Shown here: positions 31,835-39,645 of the stretch, piece by piece
How the letters are laid out: every line of letters starts with the position of its first letter
Position numbering within the stretch: position 1 is the stretch's first letter
Source of the DNA: Gammaproteobacteria bacterium MFB021
GTDB taxonomy: Bacteria; Pseudomonadota; Gammaproteobacteria; Pseudomonadales; Halomonadaceae
Direction of reading: 5' to 3'
Assembly: GCA_000737985.1 (NCBI GenBank)
Contig: JNVT01000084.1
Location: 1 to 54,584 of the forward strand
DNA length: 54,584 nt
The notes under the pieces: generated by a model
What the model was told of the DNA's origin: nothing
Databases searched by the model: none
The model's input: only the letters and a program-made list of their open reading frames with translations
Position numbers and translations under genes: made by a program

Positions 31835-33259
31835 ATGAAACGAACCCTAATTCCGCTGACCCTCTCGGTAGCTCTCGCGACACCGCTGCTGGCTCAGGCG
31901 CAGTCCGCGGACAGCCTCTATTACGACATCGGGGGTGCCGCCCCGTTTGGTGCCTCGGCAGGGCTGGGACATGGCCCCAGAGCGCAGGGACTCGGGGTCA
32001 GTTGGGACGTCAATGCCACCTGCGGCAACTTCGACGTGGGATCGACGGTGAGCAATCAGCTCAACGGCGTCACCAACGGCTTCCAGAACATGATGGGCAG
32101 CGTGGTCTCCAACGCGACTGGCGCGGTGGCCAGCCTGCCCGCGATGATCATCCAGCGCTCCAATCCGGCGCTATACGACCTGCTGACCAACGGTGTCATG
32201 CAGGGCCGGCTCGATTTCGACAAGTCGAAGCTCTCCTGCCAGCGCATGTCCGAGCAACTGGCCGATGCCACGATCGGTGGCCAGATGCAGCAAGCGGCGA
32301 TGGCAGAGAATTGGCAGGACATTGCGGCCGGCAACACGGATGCCGTCTCAGCCCAGGAGCAAGCCGAAGCCCAGGCTGGCAACGCTGGCCGGACCTGGGT
32401 CGGCGGGCAGAAGCGTGGCGGCAGTGGTCAGCAGCCGATGCGGGTGGTCGAGGACACGGCCAAGGCCGGGTACAACCTGCTGTACGGTCGCACCGATCCC
32501 ACGAGTGACGAGTCAGTATCCGGTGGGGGCGACGGCTGGGGATCGGTGGCGACCTCGAGCGGCGATTGGGTCGGCGGGGGTGGCATCGCCGGCGGCAATG
32601 GCGATTCAGGCGGTAGCGGCAACGACTGTCAGGGCGGCATGTGTACCATTTGGGGATCGCCCTCCGCCGCCGCCGAGTGGACCAGGAAGATCGTCGGCGA
32701 TACTGAGCTGCGTTCCTGCGACGGCTGCGAGAAATCCGAGACCATTGCCGGTACCGGTCTGATCCGAGAACTCGAGGACGAGCAGAGCGATATTCACGAG
32801 ACGCTGATCGGCATGCTCAACGGTGGCGAGATCACCCAGTCGAAGCTCAATGACGTCTCCGCCGGCAATGGCCTGGCTGTCTCGCGCGGCGTGATCGAAG
32901 CCATGCGTAGCGATCCCCAGGGGCCGCTGCTGGCCCAGCGCCTCTCCAGCGAGATGGCGCTGGCTCGGACTCTGACCAAGGCGATGTGGGCGCGACGCGC
33001 GTTGATCGCGGGATCCAGCGACCCCGGCATCGAAGGTAATCCCGAGGGCATGACCGCGCTGGACCGCAAGGTCGATGCCTTCAACCGCGACATCGAACTG
33101 CTGCAGAGCGAGATGGAGATCCGCAAATCGCTGGCCAGCAGTGCCGCGATGTCCGCACTCCGTCGTGCCTCCAACCGGGCCAGTGGCGCGGTGCAGGACG
33201 AGTACAGCTCGCCACGCAGCCAACTGGACGGTCGCGGCGCGCCCGTCGACACCGAGTAA
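31835..33259 (+). CDS. TIGR03755 (PFL_4711, TraH-like) transfer protein
   Basis: 474 residues with a signal peptide ending LAQAQS. It contains YYDIGGAAPFGASA, a CGNFD..STVSNQLNG region, and a helical C-terminal half (RASNRASGAVQDEY). It is similar in place and layout to TraH of F-type systems and is probably periplasmic. The Gly-rich linker around residues 225-265 is unusually long. Confidence 0.86.
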   Translation: MKRTLIPLTLSVALATPLLAQAQSADSLYYDIGGAAPFGASAGLGHGPRAQGLGVSWDVNATCGNFDVGSTVSNQLNGVTNGFQNMMGSVVSNATGAVASLPAMIIQRSNPALYDLLTNGVMQGRLDFDKSKLSCQRMSEQLADATIGGQMQQAAMAENWQDIAAGNTDAVSAQEQAEAQAGNAGRTWVGGQKRGGSGQQPMRVVEDTAKAGYNLLYGRTDPTSDESVSGGGDGWGSVATSSGDWVGGGGIAGGNGDSGGSGNDCQGGMCTIWGSPSAAAEWTRKIVGDTELRSCDGCEKSETIAGTGLIRELEDEQSDIHETLIGMLNGGEITQSKLNDVSAGNGLAVSRGVIEAMRSDPQGPLLAQRLSSEMALARTLTKAMWARRALIAGSSDPGIEGNPEGMTALDRKVDAFNRDIELLQSEMEIRKSLASSAAMSALRRASNRASGAVQDEYSSPRSQLDGRGAPVDTE

Positions 33260-33266
33260 GGGCGTG

Positions 33267-33623
33267 ATGATGTCGATGCTCAAACGCCACCCACTCCTGT
33301 TGGGCCTGATCGGATTGGTCGCCGCTTTCATCGTCGGTGGTGTCGTCGTCTCCGTGGGCATGCGGCTCTACGGCGGCATTCAGGAGTTCCAGAACGCGTT
33401 GGGCGAGCATCGCTACTGGCTGCTGGTCTGGCGCCTGGTCTTCTATGGCTCGCTCGTCTTCCTCTGGATCCGCATTGGACGCCGGCGTCTGCTCGAGCGC
33501 GTGGCCGAAGATCGTGACGGCGGCAAGCAGGGCCGGCTGCTCCTGCACAAACTCGAGCGCATGATCCTGATCGTCGTGGTGCTGATCGAGGGATATAACC
33601 TATTCACCTGGTGGGGGGCCTGA
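33267..33623 (+). CDS. Small ICE membrane protein upstream of TraG
   Basis: 118 residues with three hydrophobic segments: LLLGLIGLVAAFIVGGVVVSVG, LVWRLVFYGSLVFLWI and MILIVVVLIEGYNLF. It precedes traG in this ICE class and may be its membrane partner. No name is established that I can recall. Confidence 0.7.
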   Translation: MMSMLKRHPLLLGLIGLVAAFIVGGVVVSVGMRLYGGIQEFQNALGEHRYWLLVWRLVFYGSLVFLWIRIGRRRLLERVAEDRDGGKQGRLLLHKLERMILIVVVLIEGYNLFTWWGA

Positions 33624-33624
33624 C

Positions 33625-35139
33625 ATGGCGACGTTTGCGGTCAATGACTACATGGAAGGCACCATGCTCACCCTGGGGTGGGTAGTGAACAACGGCATCT
33701 GGGATGCACTGACCTCGACCGGCATTGCGGTGGTCCCGTTCATCGCGCTCGTCGCCGGCGAGTGGTTCCGGGCACGTCAGGAAGGGGATGACGAGGGGAA
33801 CAAGGGCGTCCTTTCGCTCAACCGGATTGAGTCTCGGCTCTACGTCATGCTGCTGGTGCTTGCCTTCACCTGCGTGCCCGTTTTCACCCTCAACGTGAAT
33901 CCGGTGAACGTGAACCAGGAGCACGCCGATCAATGCGGTACGGTCATGATGTCGTCCGGCCAGTGGGGCGAGTCGACCATGACCTCGATCGACGGTCAGC
34001 AGCCGAGAGTGCCCATGTGGTGGGCGCTGACCCACTCGATCTCCAAGGGGATCACCAACGTCGCGGTTTCGAAGATCCCCTGCACCACGGACTATCAGTC
34101 CGTGCGTACCGCCCTCGATCTGACCTCGATCTCGGACCCTGGCCTCAAGCGCGAGGTGGGTGAGTTCCAGCTCGCTTGTTTCGGGCCGGCCCGCAACAAG
34201 CTGTTCCAGAGCGGCACGACACTGGATCAGGCAGCTAGTGAAGACGTTGACTGGATCGGATCGGATTACTTCCTCGACACAGGTGGGTACTACGACAGCT
34301 TCTACGCGCCCCGTCCAATGCCAGGCTTTCCCTACCAGGCTAGTCGGGATCAAGCACGTCCCAGCACCGGGCCCGGGCAACCGGGATACCCGAGCTGCCG
34401 AGAGTGGTGGAACGATGACTCCGTAGGCCTCGCCTCTCGCCTCAAGGATCAGGTCGATACATCGCTGTGGTCGCGGATGCAGAGCTTCTTCCCTACTGGA
34501 TCCTCCGCCGAGGAGTACATGATTCGCCGCATGGTGAGCCCTCGTTCGGGTGCGGCCAACGGCAACACCGAACAGGCCTCGATCGGCTATCGCAGTCTGG
34601 ACGGCGGAATCACAGATGACGTCTCGTCGGCCGCTGCCATGGTCGGTAATGCTCTCGGCACCATTCCGTTCCAGGCGGGCATGGATAGCCTGAGACAGTC
34701 ACTGCCCATGATTCAGGGCATCATGCTGATGGCCATCATCATCTGCCTGCCATTCGTCTCGGTGGCCTCGGGCTACTCGGTGAAGGTCGCAGGCCTCGCG
34801 ATGTTTGGCCTGTTCGGACTGTTCTTCCTGACGTTCTGGTGGGAGCTGGCCAGGTGGCTCGACTCACACCTGATCGACCTGATGTACGGCAGTGACGCCG
34901 CCAAGATGAGCTGGCTAGCCGGCGTGGAGAACGGCAATGACAAGATGGTGCTGCGGTTCGTGAACGGAATGATGTTCCTGGTGCTGCCAGGAGTCTGGGT
35001 CGGGACAATGGCGTGGGCTGGAGCGGGTGCTGGCAGTGCAATTTCAAGCGGGATAAATAAAGCTGGCAACGAGACTCAAGGGGCGGGTGCGAAAGGTGGA
35101 GACATCGCGCAGAAGGGGGCCACAGGTGGGAAAGGCTGA
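33625..35139 (+). CDS. traG: TraG N-terminal-domain protein, mating-pair stabilisation
   Basis: 504 residues. The start matches the TraG_N pattern: MLTLGWVVNNGIWDALTSTGIAVVPF, then several membrane helices and a large periplasmic loop from about residue 90 to 340. A second helix group follows at about 350-480 (IMLMAIIICLPFVSVASGY). It lacks the long C-terminal domain of F-plasmid TraG. It ends in a glycine-rich tail and is followed by a strong hairpin, so it closes the transfer operon. Confidence 0.87.
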   Translation: MATFAVNDYMEGTMLTLGWVVNNGIWDALTSTGIAVVPFIALVAGEWFRARQEGDDEGNKGVLSLNRIESRLYVMLLVLAFTCVPVFTLNVNPVNVNQEHADQCGTVMMSSGQWGESTMTSIDGQQPRVPMWWALTHSISKGITNVAVSKIPCTTDYQSVRTALDLTSISDPGLKREVGEFQLACFGPARNKLFQSGTTLDQAASEDVDWIGSDYFLDTGGYYDSFYAPRPMPGFPYQASRDQARPSTGPGQPGYPSCREWWNDDSVGLASRLKDQVDTSLWSRMQSFFPTGSSAEEYMIRRMVSPRSGAANGNTEQASIGYRSLDGGITDDVSSAAAMVGNALGTIPFQAGMDSLRQSLPMIQGIMLMAIIICLPFVSVASGYSVKVAGLAMFGLFGLFFLTFWWELARWLDSHLIDLMYGSDAAKMSWLAGVENGNDKMVLRFVNGMMFLVLPGVWVGTMAWAGAGAGSAISSGINKAGNETQGAGAKGGDIAQKGATGGKG

Positions 35140-35153
35140 TGATAAATTTAGAG

Positions 35154-35176
35154 GGTGCCGAAGCTACTTCGGCACC
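35154..35176. terminator. Bidirectional-looking terminator hairpin
   Basis: GGTGCCGAAG-cta-CTTCGGCACC is a perfect 10-bp stem between convergent genes (traG and the reverse gene at 35178). T-runs are short on both sides, so it may act on either strand or serve as an mRNA 3-prime end. Confidence 0.6.
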
Positions 35177-35177
35177 T

Positions 35178-35534
35178 TCAGTCTTGGATTTTGAGCCCGC
35201 CCATGTAGTCTCCGGGGCCTTCAGGTCCACCGTGGTGATACCCATCAGGAATTATTTGGCAGTCCTCATCGATCGAGTTTCGTGCTTTGCTAGACGAGCC
35301 ATCTTCGTGAGGCACTGTCAGGGATACCTGACTCAACGTCCGCAACAGTCCCTGAGACTCATTGGTCCCAAACAGCAGGGCAGACGTGAACGCTACCGAA
35401 CCCTTGGCCAGCTTTCTTGCCTGGTTCTTACCTCGGGGTTCAACGACCGCACGCGGCGCATTGTCGCTTTGCCCCGCTCGAGTGCCGAACAACTCGCGTG
35501 CGTTATCGTTCCAGAGCAATTTTTTGAGACCCAT
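35178..35534 (-). CDS. Hypothetical protein convergent to traG
   Basis: 118 residues (MGLKKLLWNDNARELFGTRAGQ...). The ATG at 35534 is preceded by GGAGG five bases upstream; an ATG four codons earlier is less well placed. A reverse-strand promoter fits: TTGCAC (35591-35596), a 17-base spacer and TACTGT (35568-35573). The central KGSVAFTSALLFGTN and acidic C terminus give no family. The protein-like codon use and control signals support it over the overlapping forward reading. Confidence 0.55.
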   Translation of the reverse strand: MGLKKLLWNDNARELFGTRAGQSDNAPRAVVEPRGKNQARKLAKGSVAFTSALLFGTNESQGLLRTLSQVSLTVPHEDGSSSKARNSIDEDCQIIPDGYHHGGPEGPGDYMGGLKIQD

Positions 35535-35567
35535 TGGAGCCTCCATGGATAGAGTTGCAATAGCTAT

Positions 35568-35596
35568 ACAGTAGCGCTGTCGCTGTTCCAGTGCAA
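35568..35596 (-). promoter_or_regulatory. Candidate sigma-70 promoter, reverse strand
   Basis: TTGCAC and TACTGT (on the reverse strand) are separated by 17 bases, 34 bases before the ATG of the hypothetical gene at 35534. The match to consensus is moderate. Confidence 0.45.
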
Positions 35597-35644
35597 TTTT
35601 TCAGGAAAGCCACGGACCTGAATGATGGATCGGTGGGAAGCTTT

Positions 35645-35671
35645 TATGATGCATTTGTGATGCATTTATGG
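35645..35671 (+). promoter_or_regulatory. Candidate toxin-antitoxin operator
   Basis: ATGATGCATTT and GTGATGCATTT stand in direct repeat, each with the palindrome ATGCAT, just upstream of the antitoxin start. Such repeats often bind the autoregulating Xre-type antitoxin. Confidence 0.4.
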
Positions 35672-35697
35672 CGCACCAAAACGCCGAGGAGAGTGCC

Positions 35698-36126
35698 ATG
35701 GGTACCGAAGCCCTGCGTGAGCCTACCGAGCCGAGCGCCTACCGGGCACCGGATAGCTTTGACCGTTTTGTCGAGGATCTCAGGACGGCGGCGCGCCCCG
35801 GCGGCCAACCCATCATCAGCCCGCGCCTATTCGCCAGCGCTCTCAGCATGGACGTCCAGATGCTGGCCAGCCGTGCTCACGTTCACCGCACGACGATAGC
35901 TCGCGCGGCGGGTGCGGAAAAGCTCCAAACCTTTCTGCGCGATGCCATTCGCGTACTGGCAGCAGCGACCGACATCAACGGCAATTTCCACGATGCCTTG
36001 TTCTGGTTCCGCAACGAGCCTATCAGCACCTTCGATTACCAGACTGCGGAGCAGTTGGTCAGCGATGGGCGGAGCGAAGATCTGCTGCGTTACCTCCGAG
36101 CCCTTCAGGCTGGGGTAGTCGGGTGA
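35698..36126 (+). CDS. Xre/MbcA/ParS-family antitoxin
   Basis: 142 residues from the ATG preceded by GAGGAGAG. An N-terminal helical DNA-binding half (LFASALSMDVQMLASRAHVHRTTIARAAGAEKL) is followed by a C-terminal ParS/MbcA-like domain: LRDAIRVLAAATDINGNFHDALFWFRNEPISTFDYQTAEQLVSDGRSEDLLRYL, with the typical W-F..EP region. It would neutralise the RES toxin encoded directly after it and repress the operon. The toxin start overlaps its stop. Confidence 0.86.
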   Translation: MGTEALREPTEPSAYRAPDSFDRFVEDLRTAARPGGQPIISPRLFASALSMDVQMLASRAHVHRTTIARAAGAEKLQTFLRDAIRVLAAATDINGNFHDALFWFRNEPISTFDYQTAEQLVSDGRSEDLLRYLRALQAGVVG

Positions 36127-36428
36127 TCAGGCTCGCACAGTTCACGTCGGTGACTTACCGCGTTCATGACCCCAAATGGTCATTTATGGCGATGAGCGGT
36201 GCAGGCGCGGGAGAGCACGGACGAAGGTTGAACAGGATAGACCTGCCGGCGCTCTATCTAGCGCTTGATGAGGCTACGGCTATCGCAGAATACAAGCAGC
36301 TGTCAGCGCTCATGCCGCCGGGCCTGATCGTGAGCTGTGAACTGGAGGTCTCTGACTTGGACTCGTTGCCTACGACCCTCATGGCCAACTGCCGCGCGAT
36401 TCCAGCTCCTGGATATAGGCCCTCCTGA
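36123..36428 (+). pseudogene. RES-domain toxin, shortened
   Basis: A GTG start overlaps the antitoxin stop. 101 residues carry the first half of a RES toxin: TYRVHDPKWSF, GAGAGEHGRRLNRIDLPALYLALDEATAIAEYKQ, with the conserved Arg, Tyr and Glu of the NAD-degrading fold. RES toxins usually run to about 150 residues or more; the C-terminal strands are missing and no other frame downstream resumes them. The break falls where a purine-rich, G-run tract begins. It is probably inactive or a fragment, unless the compact form still works. Confidence 0.65.
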
Positions 36429-36915
36429 AAAAGGAAAAGCCTACGGCAAAAGGATAGGAAGGGAAGGGGGAGTAAGGGGAAGGGGGTTACCCGGTTGTTT
36501 GAACATGACAACCCCAAAGGGCCGGACGAGGGAAAGGGCCAAAGGGCGGCTCCACGGATAGTCGCTACTGAGAGTCTTCCGTTTCGAGTTGGCCAAGTGA
36601 CTTAGGCTCACCTTCAGTGTCAGCTTTCGGCCAAAGCGGACATTTAGATCTATCTCGCCCCAATGGCGAATCAACCGAGAGCCTCCAGCACAAAACCACG
36701 CTGAATCGAGCAACCCTTCATAAAATGCAGTTTTCCATGAATCACGATTGCATGAGTATCCATTTATCGCGCCTGAACTCCAAGGGGACGCTCCTAAACT
36801 CAGGATTGTCTGGCGCAGTGTCAAATTGATAGCTTACCAAGGCTGATACCAGATCAGTTGCCTAGGGACAGAGCACGCGCTTTCTACAACAACGTGCACG
36901 TTAGAAGGAGTGAAC
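36429..36915. other. Gene-free stretch with G-run tract and dispersed repeat
   Basis: About 490 bases without a supported gene. It starts with a purine-rich tract that holds a canonical G-quadruplex motif: G-runs of 3, 5, 4 and 5 with loops of 2, 5 and 2 bases at 36461-36486. CTTTCGGCCAAAGCGGAC at 36624-36641 recurs almost identically at 39532-39549 beyond the Gabija-like genes. I recall similar sequence as dispersed intergenic repeat in other gammaproteobacteria. Reading frames here resemble translations of that repeat, not proteins. Confidence 0.5.
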
Positions 36916-38478
36916 ATGCCGGCTATCAAAAAAATCGTGGTCAAGAATTTCAAAAGCTTCTGTGACTTGAATCTTGAGTTCGACCCAGGCAAGAACGTCC
37001 TGATCGGCGACAACGAGACTGGCAAGAGCAGTGTGCTATTGGCCTTGGACCTGGCGCTGAGCGCGAGTCGCAGTCGCGTCGAGAACATAGGCTATGAAGC
37101 CTTGCTTAATCAGGGGGCAGTGCAGAAATTCTTGGCAGGTCCTGCGACGCTGGACTTGCTTCCCGAGGTCATTGTGGACGTGTTTCTCGAAGAGGGAGAC
37201 GAACAGGGTTTTCATGGTACCCAAAACGCTCTGGGAACGCAGACAGATGGCCTACGTATGAGCATCGTCCCATTGATCGAGGAGTTCGGCCAGACAATAG
37301 TCGATCTACTCAAAGCCAACAGGAACAGCTTTCCCTTTGAGTATTACAGCGTGCAGTTCTCGACGTTCGCCGGGGCGCCTCACGTCACCTACCGGCGGCC
37401 GGTCAAGCATCTGATGATCGACAGCTCTCGTGTTGACAGTGAACACGCCGCTCGCGAATACACCCGCGCGGTGTTCGGATTCCATACCGAGGTGGGGGAT
37501 CGCTACCGCCTCGAAAATCGCTACCGGCAAGGGAAAGAAGCGTTCGGTCGAGAGAGCCTAAAGGACTTGAACGACACGCTCGGCGACTATCAGTTTGCCT
37601 TGCGAACCAGCTCGCGCTCAAACCTTGAAACCGATTTGGTGATCACCAAGGGCGGCATCCCTATTGAGAATCGCGGCAAAGGTGAGCAGTGCTTCATCAA
37701 GACCAGTTTTGCCCTGCAGAAACACGAGGAAAAAGGGAGCCTGCACGCGCTGTTGCTGGAGGAGCCTGAAAACCATCTAAGCCACACCAACATGAAGCGC
37801 TTGGTTGAGAGGCTGGCGGACACTACAGGCACTCAGTTGTTCATCGCTACGCACAGCAGTCATATCTGCGCACGGCTCGATCTACGTCACGCGCTGCTGC
37901 TCGGATCTGGCCATGCGGGACGATTGAAAGACCTGTCGGAGCCCACCGCAAGTTTCTTCATGAAGGCGCCCGATAACAACGTCCTTGAGCTCGCGCTCTC
38001 CAGGCGAGTCATCTTGGTCGAGGGCGATGCAGAATTCATCCTCATGGAGCATTTCTACACGCAGCAGGCAGGCCATCTTCCCCAGGCTAATGATGTGCAC
38101 ATCATCTCGATCGGCGGAACGAGCTTCAAACGCTATCTGGAGCTCGGAAGGTTCCTGAATATTAGAATCGCCGCAATTCGGGATAACGACGGTGACTATC
38201 AACAGAACTGTGTAACAAACTACGAAGGCTACCTGTACGAGTCGGCCAAGATCTTTGCCGATCCAGATCCTAAGCGAAGCACCTTCGAGATAGGGCTGTA
38301 CAGCGACAACCAGAAAACCTGCGACGACCTTTTTGCTGCGGGGCGAAAAAAGCTGACCGTTCAAGAGTACATGCTCAAAAATAAAGCGGATACCGCTTTC
38401 GAGCTACTGACTAAGAAGTCCGCTGAACTGACCGCCCCGAAGTACATACAGGAAGCGATCGAATGGATAAGAGCGTAA
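36916..38478 (+). CDS. gajA: GajA-like OLD-family ATPase-nuclease
   Basis: 520 residues; GAAGGAG five bases before the ATG. N-terminal ABC-type ATPase: FKSFCDLNLEF, Walker A GDNETGKS (Lys37), Walker B LLLEEPENHLS (Glu282, Glu283) and the switch histidine in IATHSSH. A C-terminal TOPRIM follows: VILVEGDAEF (Glu369) and RDNDGD (Asp423, Asp425). This is the plan of OLD nucleases and of GajA, the DNA-cleaving subunit of the Gabija anti-phage system. The next gene is a UvrD-like helicase overlapping by 16 bases, which supports Gabija over a solitary OLD. It is a little shorter than the roughly 580-residue GajA I know. Confidence 0.85.
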   Translation: MPAIKKIVVKNFKSFCDLNLEFDPGKNVLIGDNETGKSSVLLALDLALSASRSRVENIGYEALLNQGAVQKFLAGPATLDLLPEVIVDVFLEEGDEQGFHGTQNALGTQTDGLRMSIVPLIEEFGQTIVDLLKANRNSFPFEYYSVQFSTFAGAPHVTYRRPVKHLMIDSSRVDSEHAAREYTRAVFGFHTEVGDRYRLENRYRQGKEAFGRESLKDLNDTLGDYQFALRTSSRSNLETDLVITKGGIPIENRGKGEQCFIKTSFALQKHEEKGSLHALLLEEPENHLSHTNMKRLVERLADTTGTQLFIATHSSHICARLDLRHALLLGSGHAGRLKDLSEPTASFFMKAPDNNVLELALSRRVILVEGDAEFILMEHFYTQQAGHLPQANDVHIISIGGTSFKRYLELGRFLNIRIAAIRDNDGDYQQNCVTNYEGYLYESAKIFADPDPKRSTFEIGLYSDNQKTCDDLFAAGRKKLTVQEYMLKNKADTAFELLTKKSAELTAPKYIQEAIEWIRA

Positions 38479-39494
38479 TTTTTTCCGTTGCAGGATCCGG
38501 AAAAACCAGCCTGATCATTGAGCGTCTCAGCCGTGATCAGCGGGCATTGATCATCACTTACACGGACAACAATCACCGGCACCTGCGTAACAGGATCATC
38601 CAGAGATTTGGGATGATCCCATCCAACATCACGCTCATGACGTACTTCTCGTTCCTGCATGGGTTCTGCTATCGACCCTTGATGCAATTGCAGCTAGGAA
38701 CCCGAGGCCTGAATTTCAGGCGCCCGCCCGACAGGCACTACCCCCTGGACAATCTCAATCGGTATCGCGATGGCAGCGGCAGGCTCTATCACTGCCGCCT
38801 CGCCAAACTGCTACAGGTCGTGAAGGCCATTCCGGGCGTGCGCGCCCGCTTGGAGCGCTTTTACGACTGCTTGTACGTCGACGAGGTACAGGATTTCGCG
38901 GGCCACGACTTTAACCTGCTGCTGGAGGTTTCACAGGCGAAAATTGGCATGACGTTCGTCGGTGACTTCCACCAACACACCTTCGATACCAGCAGAGACG
39001 GAGCGGTAAACAAAAACCTTCACGACGATGTCCTCCGCTACGAGAAGCGCTTTCGTGATGCCGGTATCACCGTAGACAAAGCAACGCTGGGCCGCAGCTG
39101 GCGATGCGCAAAAACGGTCTGCGACTTCATCAGCGCAAAGCTACAAATCGCGATGAGTGCCCATGAGATAGGGTGCAGCCGGATCATTACGGTTGACGAC
39201 CAAGACCAGGCCAACTTATTGCACGCTGATCCAGCCATTGTGAAGTTGTTTTTGAGCGAACACTACAAGTATGGCTGCCACTCTGAAAATTGGGGCGCAA
39301 GCAAGGGTATGGATCACTTTGACGATGTATGCGTTGTGATGGGGCCGGGCATCTGGAAAGGCTATGTGGCTGATAGGCTACACCAGGCTAACCCGCAAAC
39401 TCGCAACAAACTGTACGTTGCCTGTACTAGAGCCCGGGGTAATTTGTATTTCGTGCCCGAGAAGCTGTTGCGTGCGTTTAAGCAGGGAACATAG
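38463..39494 (+). CDS. gajB: GajB-like compact UvrD helicase
   Basis: 343 residues. Helicase motif I: VAGSGKTSLI (Lys14). Motif II: YVDEVQDF (Asp140, Glu141). Motif III-like: MTFVGDFHQHTF. Motif IV-like: LGRSWRCAKTVCDF. Motif VI: LYVACTRARGNLYFV. The core SF1 motifs are kept, but the protein is well under the roughly 490 residues of known GajB, so most of the accessory 1B/2B domains seem absent. It is coupled to GajA. It probably senses or processes DNA or nucleotide levels for GajA. Confidence 0.8.
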   Translation: MDKSVIFSVAGSGKTSLIIERLSRDQRALIITYTDNNHRHLRNRIIQRFGMIPSNITLMTYFSFLHGFCYRPLMQLQLGTRGLNFRRPPDRHYPLDNLNRYRDGSGRLYHCRLAKLLQVVKAIPGVRARLERFYDCLYVDEVQDFAGHDFNLLLEVSQAKIGMTFVGDFHQHTFDTSRDGAVNKNLHDDVLRYEKRFRDAGITVDKATLGRSWRCAKTVCDFISAKLQIAMSAHEIGCSRIITVDDQDQANLLHADPAIVKLFLSEHYKYGCHSENWGASKGMDHFDDVCVVMGPGIWKGYVADRLHQANPQTRNKLYVACTRARGNLYFVPEKLLRAFKQGT

Positions 39495-39526
39495 GTAGAT
39501 CGGCCCTGCATCGGTAGATGCTCGAT

Positions 39527-39550
39527 GGCTGCTTCTGGCCAAAGCGGACT
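39527..39550 (+). repeat. Copy of the GGCCAAAGCGGAC dispersed repeat
   Basis: CTTCTGGCCAAAGCGGAC at 39532-39549 matches 16 of 18 bases of the copy at 36624-36641, in the same orientation. The two copies bracket the Gabija-like genes, 2.9 kb apart. Confidence 0.55.
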
Positions 39551-39645
39551 TCGATCAGAGGACCTACCTATTATGTTTCTAGAATGAATAGTAGAGCGGC
39601 ATGCTACAGAGCACTTTTCGTATGAGGTGTAGTGAGGCCATTCAA

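Noticed and set aside
35139..35552. Forward frame of 137 residues opposite the gene at 35178
   Set aside because: The reverse frame has a better ribosome binding site and promoter, and the forward frame starts inside the end of traG and crosses the terminator hairpin.
36441..36824. Reverse reading frame of 127 residues next to RES
   Set aside because: The translation (VRFGRKLTLKVSLSHLAN and similar) looks like the spurious products of a dispersed intergenic repeat; no ribosome binding site.
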